Source: Mesostigma viride | Taxonomy: Eukaryota; Streptophyta; Mesostigmatophyceae; Mesostigmatales; Mesostigmataceae | NCBI GenBank assembly: GCA_009746045.1 | Contig: RPFO01000276.1 | Location: 3,504,193 to 3,566,192 of the forward strand | Reading direction: 5' to 3' | DNA length: 62,000 nt | In this document: positions 1 through 12,000 of the stretch, piece by piece | Numbering within the stretch: position 1 is the stretch's first letter | Layout: the number at the start of each line of letters is the position of its first letter | The notes under the pieces: model-generated | Seen by the model: the letters and a program-made list of their open reading frames with translations, nothing else | The model's database searches: none | What the model was told of the DNA's origin: nothing | Translations under genes and position numbers: made by a program

Positions 1-1205
1 CGTGGGGGCTAGGGGGGGGGGGGGGGGATTGCGGGGCAAAGGGGGGGACGGAGAGGGAAGGGGAATGGCGCGGGAGGGCGACAAACGGGGGACAAGACGG
101 AGGTGGAAGGGGGGAGGCGGCGGCCAAGAGGAAGTACAAGCCAAAGGGGCGTAAGGGAAAGGGGAGATGTCGTACAAGGAGTGGCGGAACAGGGTTGGTG
201 TTTGATCTGCAGGGGGGGGGGTTTAGGAGGTTGACAGGGAGTCAGTGGTCATGCGCTTTGCGCAGATCCTTGATTATGTTGACCTGGTGGGCCATATGGC
301 AGGGATGCCATTGCTTTGGGGGGACTGGGGTACTCCTGAGAGGCACTCACCCTACCTTGTACTTACCTGGTTTCTCTCAGGAAAGGAGGAATTGAGGCTG
401 TGGGGGGGATAGGATAGTTCAACAATAACAGGGGGGGCGGGGGGGGGCGTACAGTGGGCGCGCGGCGTGCGTACAGTGGGCGCGCATCCAGGTGTCTCTG
501 ACCAAGCACGCATTAGCCTCTGTCGCAGTGGTAGCCCTCACGCAGTCCACCATAGCCTTTGCGGGGTGGTGAAGGTGGTCAAGGATGATAGCTTGTCGCA
601 CTTAAGGGAAAGCCAACTTGTGTGGCTGCTCAGTCACAGACAGGCCGACCTGCACGCAAGCATAACTGGCTGTTCGCGAAAATAGCCCCCCCCCCCCTTC
701 TGCCCCTACCCCGCAACCTGTACCAGGGGGTGGGTGGGGTCGGACCGTCAACCCCCTCACCCCCCTCAGCACGGGTCGGGGGGGGGGCGGGCGGGCGGGT
801 CTGCCCCCCCCCCCCCCCCCCCCAGTGCACACTCGCTCCGGGATTGTCGCAAACAGCCAGATGACACCTGCCACAACAGCGCCAGCTGTCGGGCCATCCC
901 ACCTGTGCCATGTCGCCTGCTGTGGAGCCAAGGCCGGTTATCATGTCCCGAACGCGCCAGGTTCACATCCCACACACCCAACTGGTTCCCATCCCACCCT
1001 GGCAACTAACCGTGTCACTGCACCAGGCGGCCAGCCCAACGCTTTGTACCCAATGCACCCAGGAGTCCGCCAACCCGACTGGTATACTATTCCGCTGATT
1101 AGGAGCCTTTCTCAAATTTCTTGCATCGTTTTTGCTCCTGCCTGCCTGCTTGCCTGCCTGACCGCCTACCCGCTGGCCCGCTCGCCTTGTTGTTTGGGTG
1201 AGCAG
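1..1205 (+). other. Upstream part of RPB3 locus, no confirmed exon
   Basis: This stretch has long G and C runs (for example near 12-27, 669-680 and 803-823) and no open frame that matches the missing N-terminal half of RPB3. Most of it is probably intron. The only candidate exon seen is 381-399, which follows a good acceptor (tttctctcag) and has a weak donor. Confidence 0.4.
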
Positions 1206-2976
1206 GGTGGCCAGCTGCCCCACCCAGGTGTTCCACTACGAGCCCAGCACGGGCGCAGTGGAGGTTGTCGACCCGGAGGTGAGCGCAAGAATTGATGCTC
1301 GGATGACAGGTGGCAACGAATATGGCAACGAGATAGCGACAGAGGGACGACGCGTGGATCTATGTCTGGCCTCGTGTTGGGACGGACTGGCTGATTAATT
1401 GTGGGGCTAAGTTTGGGGTTTCCATGACGAGCGCCTGACCTCATACCACGAGTGGACAACAGCGCGGTCAGTGATTTGCAATATGTGCAAGCAGCTAATT
1501 GTTGGGGCTTGGGGAGGTGGTTCAAGGGGAGACCCGGGCTCATAAGTTGCCAACAACAACTAGGTGGGGGGGAGAGGGTGCGACAGCATGGGCTTATCTG
1601 CAGCAAACTCACCTGATTGCTGCTTCACCCGCACCAGAGCCCGCATCACCTACCATTCCCTGGGCTTTCACTGCCAGCCATACTCTCTCACGGTGCTTGT
1701 CCCTACGGTACTTACCACCTAAGTCCATTGGTTTAGTGGTTGCCTTTTTAACACTACACTTCCCGGTTTACTGCTGCACTTGCGTGCACCGTGCGCTCTG
1801 TGATTCCCGGTCGTGCACGCTGGTTTGCGTCAATCGGGTGTGTCTGGTTTGCACCTATGGCACGCGCCCTACATCTCCTTTGCCTTGCGTGCCACGGCCG
1901 TGCGTTCGCCAGAAATATGCGTACGACGAGGAGGTGCTGCGCAAGTGCGAGGCGCTGGGCAAGCCGGGCCTCATCGAGATCATCCAGAAACAGGACAGCT
2001 TTGTATTCACGGTGGAGGTAGGGGCTCTATCGCAGGGCATGTAAGCGGTGGAGGTGGGGATAAGCAGTAGCCGGGCAGCATGCACAGCGGTCAAGCTTGT
2101 AGGTTTGCGGATGCCAGTAGAAACAGTCGGCGGTAAAACACTGTCACATCATGCCACACTTGTGGGCCCTTGGTTTTGGGGATGGCAAGTCGTGTTGTTG
2201 GGGTGCACCCAACCTCCCTCATCATCCTTGCATGCGCAAGGCCGGGCACGTTGCCCTGGCAGCACTGCTGATATCTGATGCTGGTTCTCGCGTATAGTGA
2301 GCAACGGGCGGTCGCTGTGGGGGACACCCACGCATGATTGCCGTGATGATCGGTCCATCATTTCGTTAGATATGGAAGAGGACAGCAGAAACCACGTCCC
2401 CCCCCCCCCCCCCTGTATGTGGTCGATGTACAGTGCGTGCAAGGCTGCTGTACAGTGCGAGATTGAGATCCCCAAGCTGCTGTGCCTTTGGGGGGTCAAC
2501 CGACCCACTTCCGCGCAGTGATGCAGTTGTTTCTTTGCAAGCGTTCCAAAAGAATATGGCTGGTGCCGAGGAACAACACCTGGTCGTGTGATAGGTCAAT
2601 AATGTAGCTCCGCTGCTTCCATGTTATGCGTGTGTCGTTTCAGTTTGCTCCATCCCTTGTCTCTTTGTCCTTTGTCCTGGCATTTCTGCTCTAAATTAGG
2701 TTCTTTTATGCTGGTCGCCCCGTGTTTCTGGAGGAACGCTTTTCTCTTCTGCAGGATTGACCTTCCCATCCGTGCTCCCCTTGTTGTTCCCATCCCCACC
2801 CGTGCTCCTGTCACTCATATGTTTTTCCTTTTTGAAAAAAAAATCACCAGTCCACGGGAGCACTGAGGCCCGAGGAGATTGTGATCAAGTCAATCGACAT
2901 CGTCAGGGCCAAGATCGATGTATTGCTGGCATCCCTGGAGGCGTTCAAGGATTCCGCGGCCCATGATGACATGTAG
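1206..2976 (+). CDS. RPB3: RNA polymerase II subunit RPB3, 3' exons (partial)
   Basis: RPB3 pairs with RPB11 to form the assembly platform of RNA polymerase II in the nucleus. Three exons read in one frame: 1206-1278 (SCPTQVFHYEPSTG, VVDPE), 1913-2017 (YAYDEEVLRKCEALGKPGL, SFVFTVE) and 2851-2976 (STGALRPEEIV to the stop at 2974-2976). Each is bounded by AG and GT. Spliced, they give about 101 residues that follow the C-terminus of plant NRPB3 block by block: the 'SPTKVF...VVDPE' strand, the 'YDEEV..KCEALGKPGLIEI' segment, and the 'FTVESTGA' strand with its C-terminal helix. The N-terminal half is missing. A possible 19-bp micro-exon at 381-399 (EELRL) would join in phase but is weak, and nothing else recognisable lies upstream. 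A TGTAA motif, used as a poly(A) signal in volvocine algae, lies near 3081. RPB3 is preferred over RPAC1 because of the NRPB3-like 'GKPGLIEI' segment. Confidence 0.85.
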
Positions 2977-3319
2977 AAGCTGCCATGGAGCTTGTTAGGC
3001 GATGTGTGGATGAGTGACACTGGGGGCACTTGGGCACTAAGCACCGTGTCTGGGAATGCGACAGAGGCTGACGGTCAATAATGTAACACGTTGCTAGCAG
3101 AAGCCTGCATCTTCCGTGGACTTCAGGAATGGTATGCATAGCGATTGCTAGTGGCATGCATGATGCTGGGCACCAGCAGTCTATATTAATGACAGGACAC
3201 GGGTATGGCAAGCCTACGTGTACCTTATGTTGAGTGTGCTTTCAGCTGTTAATTAGGGAGTCCCACCTGATGAATTATTTCGGCCTTGGACCCCATGTAA
3301 CCCCCCCTAGTGCCTATGT

Positions 3320-3430
3320 GGTTGGGGCATGATGCAGAGGATATTTGTAACTTTCGCGTAACTATTAATTAGCAAAGTACTCAGTGGCATGCCCATGCGC
3401 ATGACAGGCAAGTGCTTACTCACTTACTTA
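3320..3430. repeat. Dispersed repeat, copy 1 (second copy near 5066-5180)
   Basis: The segment beginning ggggcatgatgcag is repeated at about 5068 with scattered substitutions and indels. It includes the shared block gtggcatgcccatgcgcatgac. The copies are in the same orientation and about 1.75 kb apart. The second copy abuts the 5' end of a LINE fragment, so the repeat may be LINE-flanking DNA duplicated with it. No coding potential is seen. Confidence 0.6.
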
Positions 3431-3493
3431 TGAGTGAGACAACTAGTACTACCTTGTAGGTATTGTGTGAATTTATACTTGCGTGCCATTAAC

Positions 3494-3536
3494 TATTTAA
3501 TTAAACTTGTGCTCCCACGTTGGGGAGTCACGGAGT
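3494..3536 (-). mobile_element. Possible tiny LINE 3'-end insertion (hairpin plus TTAA tail)
   Basis: Read on the minus strand this is a CTCCC...GGGAG hairpin (gactccccaacgtgggagc) followed by a TTTAATTAAAT tail. The same hairpin lies at 61653-61680 and a related one near 25060-25090. The 6-bp repeat ATTAAC (3488-3493 and 3537-3542) may be the target-site duplication, but at this length it could be chance. Confidence 0.45.
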
Positions 3537-3548
3537 ATTAACCCCCAG

Positions 3549-3682
3549 GGAGGGAGGGAGGGAGGGAGGGAGGGAGGGAGGGGGAGGGAGGAGGGAGGGA
3601 GGGAGGGAGGGAGGGAGGGAGGGAGGGAGGGAGGGAGGGAGGGAGGGAGGGAGGAGGGAGGAGGGAGGGAGGGGAGGGAGTT
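3549..3682. repeat. (GGGA)n microsatellite
   Basis: Nearly uninterrupted GGGA repeats with a few 3-bp irregularities. They run straight into the GGGT array that follows. The open frames across it on both strands are only products of the repeat. Confidence 0.95.
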
Positions 3683-3685
3683 GTG

Positions 3686-3970
3686 GATGGGTGGTGGGTG
3701 GGTGGGTGGGTGGGTGGGTGGGTGGGTGGGTGGGTGGGTGGTGGGTGGGTGGGTGGGTGGGTGGGTGGGTGGTGGGTGGGTGGTGGGTGGGTGGGTGGGT
3801 GGGTGGGTGGGTGGGTGGGTGGGTGGGTGGGTGGGTGGGTGGGTGGGTGGGTGGGTGGGCATGGGTGGGCATGGGTGGGTGGGTGGGTGGGTGGGTGGGT
3901 GGGTGGGTGGGTGGGTGGGGTGGGGGGTGGATGGGTCCACGGGTGGGTGGGTGGTGGGGTGGATGGAGGG
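3686..3970. repeat. (GGGT)n microsatellite
   Basis: About 280 bp of GGGT units, with short GGT interruptions and two GGGCAT variants near 3859-3875. The G-rich strand has dense GGG runs and could form G-quadruplexes. The array continues the preceding GGGA array after a short transition. Confidence 0.95.
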
Positions 3971-4152
3971 ATGGAGGGATCTCTAGGGTACACATTAGTA
4001 AGTTAAGAACATATCACTCCGTGGGGAGTATATTCTGATTCTGATTTTGCACGCCGCAAAGGTGAAAACCATTTGCGTTCAGTGCCGGTCCGCGGAAAAC
4101 GGTATGTTACACTATTCCTGAGAGGGCCGTGCATATTCATTTGAAATACATC

Positions 4153-4502
<350 letters not shown>

Positions 4503-4649
4503 CTCGGCGCAATGAGGCGACTGCGGGCGTTAAGGTCAGTGCTGGCATGCACACGGCTGAATCGAGGCGTGCGTCCCGTGAAACAGGGCCGGCGTGCACT
4601 AAGTGGTCTGGATCAGCTTGACCTTGTTGCCACCATGCGGCTGAGGTAC

Positions 4650-5067
4650 AACAAAGGCGACTTCATTCCAGCTCGGCTCGATCAGCAGGGAGCGATTCCT
4701 CAGGGCGACTGCGTTAATTGGGCTCGGGTGATGCCAATGGCGAGGCGAGCCCAGGGAGAGCCGAGGCGACCACTAATTTGCTTGACTAGTGGCACTGCTG
4801 CCTTAATTCGATCCGGGCTGAAGGGCAGAGCTGCAGACGTATTTTCAGGGCTCAGCGCAGCCGCCAGGAGGTGTTGCGTCGAGGAGCGTGCTGGTCATAA
4901 CATCGCGCATGTTGCTCGTCATAACATTGCGCATATATGATGGCTTCGGGAAAATATATCAGCGTGTGCGTCTTAGAAAGACGAAGCGATTACATGATAG
5001 TCGCAGCAAAATTTGGAGCCCAAACGTAAAAGTTATGGGCGCCCCCGTCAGCCATGGCTATCTCGTG
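4650..5067 (-). mobile_element. Degenerate LINE fragment: ORF1 5' part and 5' UTR
   Basis: This aligns by eye with the 5' end of the intact element at 59447-61441 in the same (minus) orientation. Shared blocks include gagctgcagacgtattttca, the region just upstream of the ORF1 start, and the 5' terminal block gtcagccatggctatctcgtggct (near 5048-5071 here and 61407-61430 there). It carries many substitutions and indels and has no usable frame. The rest of ORF1 and the 3' part are absent, replaced by the TC microsatellite region. Confidence 0.75.
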
Positions 5068-5180
5068 GCTGGGGCATGATGCAGACGATATTCGCAACTT
5101 TCGTGTAATTATTGTTGTCTAATGAGATTAGCATAGTACTCCGTGGCATGCCCATGCGCATGACACCCAAGTACTTACTT

Positions 5181-6781
5181 TCTTAAAAATTAAATGAAAC
5201 TGAACTAGTTTGCAGGTCTCTGAACATCTGGTTCACCAAGTAAGTGCGAGAACATGCACTGAAGGCATGCCACGGAGTACCTGATGAGGTACTTTTCTAC
5301 GCTTATCTGGTTCACCGGCGATATTTCAATTCGTGAAATTAGGAGTGCGAATCTGAATCCAGCTCACGGTTAAATCCACATAACTTGATCAGTGCATACT
5401 TCTAGTTGTTCAGGATAGGCCGTGCAAACTAGCTCCCATAAAAGCTTCAGCCTAAACTGATCCAAGGACTTGCCCTCAGCGCAGCTTCACCGAGCAACAC
5501 TTTCTTACACATGTCAGTGGTGCAGCCCACCCCCATGAACATATGGTTGTTTCGATGATATGAACCGGGTGGTCCCGTCCCCAAATCTCGTTAGATCCTC
5601 AAGTCAGGCGAACCGCCGACCATTAGCTGCACATGTCGACATGTAGGCAAACGGAGCACAGCAGCCACGGCCCGCCCCGCCCGCCCCGCCCCGCCGGGGC
5701 CCGCCGCCGCCGCCCCCCCCCCCCTCCCCCACAGCCACAACTTCTGTGAAGTAGACCTACACCAGGCACAGAAAGTGCCATCCTAAGTGGAGGCCATGGT
5801 GTGCTTGCCTTCCTGTTTAGCAGGTTGCCACGGAAGGTGCAGTTGACATCAGCAGTTTGAAAACCAAGAATACCCAGATATTGTTTGGGCACAAGAATAG
5901 TCCTCCGCTTGTCCATATGCGAGGCACCTGATCATTGAACATGCCGCCCTAGCCAGGCGGTTCACCACTGGACAACGGCATGCCCACGTATCAAGGAAAG
6001 CCAGGCGGTGGGGGCTGGATTGCTCAATCCCACCAGCTGGCATGCACACTTGGCGACTGCCGGGCCATGTCCCCAGAAATCTGGGAATCCCTGCGCAGCC
6101 CCTGATGTAACATATGCCCTTCGTGGCATCACACCATGAAAGAAAACAGGGGCACTTGCTCCGTTCCATGTGGGCTAAGTATAGCCAGGAATAGTTAGGG
6201 ATGTCGCTGCAAGGGGCGCTTCTCCTCGCACGGCAGCAAACTTGAAGTTTACCTGCTTTGGCACCTGCACAGCTTCCCTGTTCCTGCGCATGATATCCTT
6301 TTTTGTTGTAGGCATGGCGGATGCAACACGATCTGCCCCTGTCAACTCCCGTCTGTGCCGTGCATGGCTCCCCAGGCACACACATTCAAAGAGTTAGGGA
6401 GGCTGCCTGAAACTGTGGGCACTCCCCTTGCAATCGTCACAGCGGCTGGGGCAAGCATGGGGGTGCCAGCACAGGCAGGTAAAGTGGAAGAGTAGAAAAA
6501 AAGAGGAGCATTGCTTGAGAAAGTAAAGGGGCACGCATCCACGCCGAATGCACGGCAACCCCTCCGCAAGCCCAGCTCAGCAGCAAGAAAAACTCCTGGC
6601 CAGCACTTGGCCGAGAATCGCCTCCTTGTGGCACTTGATGGGCGGGATTCGCCCTCGACCCCTTGGTGTGATTTGGCCCCAAGCGGCAACTAAACTTGAA
6701 TATCTTTGCAACCCGGCAGGGCCCTAATAAGCCCCCAACTGCCTAGCACCACAGGTGGGGCCCGCCGCAGTCGACTGCCCA
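5181..6781. other. Non-coding stretch downstream of EAF1
   Basis: No recognisable gene. The 5181-5640 part is AT-richer, and a CG-only patch lies at 5668-5732. The open frame at 5849-6385 on the minus strand shows no known family or compositional support; it lies just past the EAF1 stop, so this is most likely EAF1 3' UTR and spacer. Confidence 0.5.
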
Positions 6782-7723
6782 TCACCCGGGCGCAGTTTTG
6801 GGCCCTGCAGGACTGCCTGTGCCCATGCCGCTTGCATCTGCCCCTCCCCCTGCCCCAATGTTCTGCCCCGATCCTTCCAGCAACATCGCCATGCCTGATG
6901 CGGGCGCCTGGCCGCGCACAATGCCTCCGGCCGCCGCCAGAATATCCCCCCCCATGGGCCCCATGCCCGGTGCCCCCCCACCGCCCATCCCTGGCCCCGC
7001 AGGTCTCCCATGTCCCATCATCCCCCCCACCACGTTGGCCATGCCACTCGCGGATGACATCGCCTGCGCCGCCGCCGCATTGCCTGCTACTTGCCTCCGC
7101 GCCGCCGCCTGTTGCTGCTGCTGCAACGCGGCGGCCGTCATGGCGGCAGCGCCCATGGACATGACCGCGGGTGGCCGCGCACCCTGTGCCATCCCTGCGG
7201 CCAACTGGGGCATGCCGATGCCCACACCCACACCGCCCCCATTCAGACCCATCCGGAGGGATCCGTCGGCAGCACCATAGGGCATTCCCCCCGTGGCCCC
7301 GCTCATGCCCAGGGTGGATGAGGCTGAAGGGCTGAACGAGACACCGCCCAGCACACCAGACGCCCCCGATAGGTTCTGCGCGCTCCCGCCTACCCCCATC
7401 TGGGACCCTGCGAGCGCCGAGGTCATCATCATGGTCATGCCGCCTGCACCCCCTGCCAGCTGCTGCCACTGCACCTGGCCAGGCATGGCGGGGAGTGACC
7501 CGGGCCCCCCGGCGCCCCCTGGCAGGGTGACGCCTGCCAGAGCGTGCGGCTTTCCACCTGCGGATGCGTGGGTCATGGCCATGGCGGTGGCGGGCAGCGG
7601 TAGAACCCCCCCGCTGCCGCTACCGCTTGCGAGCATGGCACTGTTCGCACCGGGGGTCATTGTCATGCCGGCGACGGCGCCGCCGGGACCCATTGCGGCC
7701 CCAGCGTGCAGAACCTGTTGTTG

Positions 7724-7816
<93 letters not shown>

Positions 7817-9059
7817 TTGTTGTTGCTGCTGTGCCGCCATTGGTCCATTCCCCGGCATCCCACTCCCCGGCACACCCGCCTTGCCCCGCCCCCGCGCCGC
7901 TGCCGCGGTGGTCGGCTTGGCACCCCCTGCCTGGGGAACCCCCCCCATGTTGACCGCTCCCCCGGCAGGTCCCCTAGCCTGCATCTGCTGCGGGATGACC
8001 CCCGCCATGTTGGCCACCCCCGGCATGCCCATGGTCATGCTGCCACCGACTGTCCCCACATGCACGGGCATGAGGTTGCCCGTGCTGCGGCCCATCTGTC
8101 CCGCCGTTGCAGCCGCGTTCATGGCCGCTGCCGCCGCAGAGGATCCGGCCGGCATGCCGGCGCCTCCAGGTAGCCCCATCCCTTGCGCTTGCGCCTGTGC
8201 CTGCAGGTTGGACAGCAGTTGTTGCTGCTGGCGTTGTTGTTGTTGTTGTTGCTGTTGTTGTTGTTGCTGCTGCTGCTGCTGTCACGGACCACATCGGAGC
8301 ATATCAGGTCAGGCAGGCCGACGCCAGAGGGGACCACAGAGAGCACCACATGAGAGGGCGGTTGGCACACGTTCGACGAACAACATCCATGCCACTAGAG
8401 CATGCACAAACAGCCAGCCGATGAGGCACACATCCACAGCGGCATTACACTGCAGGAATGACACCGACGCAACATGGACGGCACCAACTCTGAAGGCTTG
8501 TGAACACACGACGACTCTGTAAGGTTAGTGAACATGCAACAACTCTACATGTTAGTGAACATACAACAACTACAGAAGCTGGTCTAAACAATCCAACAAC
8601 ACATGCGAGCGTACCGCAGCAGCCAGCACGGTAGCGGACGGCGCGTTCCCTCCCACGTTGCCGCGCCCCATGCCAGGCCCTGCAGGCCCCGCCACGCCGC
8701 GCCCCTGCATCGCCATTTGGCGCGCCATGCCCTGCGCCATGGCCCCGCTATTGCTGCCATCCGCAGGCATGGCCCCGCCCACGCCCATCGTTCCATGGCT
8801 GGCGTCATGCAGCCCCGCGACACCGGCCCCTGTGGCGGCCAGCGTGCCCATGCCAGCGTACATGCCCAAGTTTACGCCGCCGCCGTCACCACCCCCCGCC
8901 GCACTGCTGCCCGCGCCCATGCCCCCCCCCGGCATCCCCTGCACCGTGGCCCCCGTCCCCCGTGCGTATGCCAACCGCTGCCGCTGCTGCTCTTCCAGCG
9001 TCATGGGCCGCGTGTGGCCAGCTTGTCCCGGTAGGCCGCCCTGCAGCCCCCGCATTTGC

Positions 9060-9098
<39 letters not shown>

Positions 9099-12000
9099 TG
9101 CTGCTGCAAATGTTGTTGTTGTTGTTGTTGCTGCTGCTGCTGCTGCTGGGAGAGCGACCCCTGTTGCGGTTGCCCTTGCTGCGGCTGGCCCTGGGGTGGT
9201 CGAACCGCCGCGCCGCCCACCCCCCCTTGCCCAGCAAATGGGGCGGCCCCCGTCGACACCAGCGAGCCGATGTCCTGCGACAGCTGGCCCTGGGCCTGCG
9301 GCTGCCCTTGCCCCTGGGTCCCTGGAGCCATGATCCTGGCCCCTGGGTTCCGTGCCGCAACCGCGGCGTTGCCGTTGTTGCCCGCGACCACCTGGGCGCC
9401 CCCTGGCCCGACCACCGCTGCCCCTGGCATGCCCCCGTGTGCAGCCACCCCCGCGGCCACGGCTTCGTGTTGGAAGACAAAGTCCAGCGGGCTGTCGGGC
9501 AAGTGGATGCGCGGGGATGAATGCACACACACAAGCCACAATGAGGGGGTAGAATCCCACGCAAGCCAATGGGAGTGCGGGAGGATACAACGTTCAGTGG
9601 GCTCAGGGTGTTTACGAGGGGGAGGGCGCATGGTTACGAGGCGGAAGGCGCGTGGTTGTGAGGGGAGGCAAGTATGGGCACGAAGACCGCAGAAACACAC
9701 CCAGGAGTGTCGTGGACGAGGCACTTGGGCGCACGTACGAAGTGCATACAGTGACCTTAACACGTGTAGTACCATATTGCATACGATGAACCAGAGGCGC
9801 GCACCAACACGTTGCATACAGTGAACTTTGAGGCACGTACTAACATGTTGCATACAGTGAACAGGACGGAGTCCCAGCAACGAAGCACATGAAAGATGCC
9901 CTTTGAATGCCGTGATGCACCTATGTGCACGGCAAAGAGATGCGCATCATGAGGCATCAGGTAGGTAGGTAGCAGAGGTGGCCACGACGCATGACATGGA
10001 GGGCAGTATAGCACACCACGATGTGGTGGGCATGGCCACAGCCCTGACATGAGGGCTCGCGGCTCCCTGGCCACGCCACCAGCTAGCCTTCTTGCAAACA
10101 CTCCGCCAGGCCTGGAACAAATAAGTTTACCTTCTCTAGTAATGGGATATTCAAACCCTTCCATAATCAAAACTGCCCCGACAAATAGGCGCTACCTTGG
10201 GTGGGTGTTCCTTCTTGAAGGCCCTTCTCCGGTTCTCCCACCACACCAGCCGATCAGCCCCCCCCCCCCAATCCCTAGCGCTTGCCCCCCCTGAATTTCA
10301 CACGAGCAGATTTCTTACGTCCTCCTCCAACATTCCCATACCCCCGCTCCTCCCGACTGCCCTTCCCCTGCCTTCCGTACCTCCCCTTCCCTCTTCTCCC
10401 TCCCGCCTCTCCCCCCTCTCCCCACTCGTCCACATCTCCACCACCCATTCTGTGCGAGCCCACCGGAGCACTCCCCCCTTGTGATGACCCCCCCACCCCC
10501 TGCTCACCCACCTGAGCACTGTGTTCCCCATCAGCGACATGGCCACCGCGTGCGAGGGGTGCACCACCGCAAAGTGGGCCGACTCAGCCCCTGTGCCATC
10601 CACCTGCAGGCGTGCAGAAGAACAGCCATACACAAACAAACAAACACACGCACACGCACACGCACACGCACACGCACACGCACACGCACACGCACACGCA
10701 CACGCACACGCACACGCACACGCACACGCACACGCACACGCACACGCACACGCACACGCACACGCACACGCACACGCACACGCACACGCACACGCACACG
10801 CACACGCACACGCACACGCACACGCACACGGATGCGAGCAGCAAAGATCTTAGGTAAGGCCATAGCGAGCGCGTGAAATGGGGATATAAAGTACCTAGTC
10901 AAAAAGTGAGTGAATGAATAGCGAGCGAGCGGTGACGCAAGGATGTGCACGATGACATCACCAGAGACACCCCACCAGGCCGCCAAGAGGTGGCTCATCC
11001 ATGAGATGGCAAGAGGGTAGCATTGTGAGCACAAGCTGCTGTAGATTAAGCAACAAGCTCACTGCTGCTGTCACAACGTCTCCCATCCACTGCTGAGAAC
11101 GTATACCGAGGGCTCGTCCTCACCTTGAGCTGGGCCTTGCGCCGCGCGTGCACCTTGTGCCCCGCGGCCGCCACCGCCTCCAACTGCGCGCGCAGCTGGG
11201 CCTCGTCGATGGGTACTTGCGCCTGCAGAAGCGCACGTGCACTCCCCTGTCGTGGGTAAGGCCAGCGTGTATGTGGGTGTGGGTGGAAGGAGAGGGGGGA
11301 GGGGGGGGCGCATCGCATAACCCAGGCGCATCCGATGACCACAGGCATGGGCGAGGGCGCCCATGCAGCGAGCAGCAAGACAAGGGTCAGGCACTGTGGC
11401 GCCCACGGAAGGTGGGAGGGAGCTGTCAGGGGACAAAAGCACCTGGGCCCAGCATGGGCAGTAGAGCATAGAGCAGGGGAGCATGTCATTGAAAGCCACC
11501 ATGACTCACAGGGTGGGCATCCAGCATGGCATGTTGACATGTTCAAACCCTGCCATTTGCCCTCTTCCCCCTGCTTCACTCACAAGGTTGTATACGGTAC
11601 CCGGACCTCGACCTCTCGTCTCTTCAAAACACACCTTGAGTGTACCACTGTCCACTGCTCCCTCCTTGCTCATGTCCCTCCCGGCTGCCGGCAGCTTACT
11701 CACGATTTCTCTCCACCCGCCTCGTTAATGATAATGGCCTCACCTTGTTGATGTTCATGGCCGCCATGAGGCTCTCCTCCGGGTTGTCCCCGGCCCCCGA
11801 TGTCGTCGACAGCGTGCCGAAGCGCTGCTTGCACTCGTCGGGGCGGCGGAACACCCCCTTGAGGCTCGCGTGCGTGTTGAGGACATCCGCAACCAGCGCC
11901 CAGTTGGCGCCAAACTCGTGCACCACCGCGCACAGAAGCTGCAGGGGGGGGGGGGGGGGGGGAAGGAGGGGACGGGCAGGGTGGGGTATTGGTGGTGGGG

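Noticed and set aside
5849-6385. 178-residue minus-strand frame downstream of EAF1
   Set aside because: No domain, biased composition (Cys-rich) and a position consistent with 3' UTR.
7293-8522. 409-residue plus-strand frame with a poly-Cys run
   Set aside because: It is the antisense of the polyglutamine-rich EAF1 last exon.
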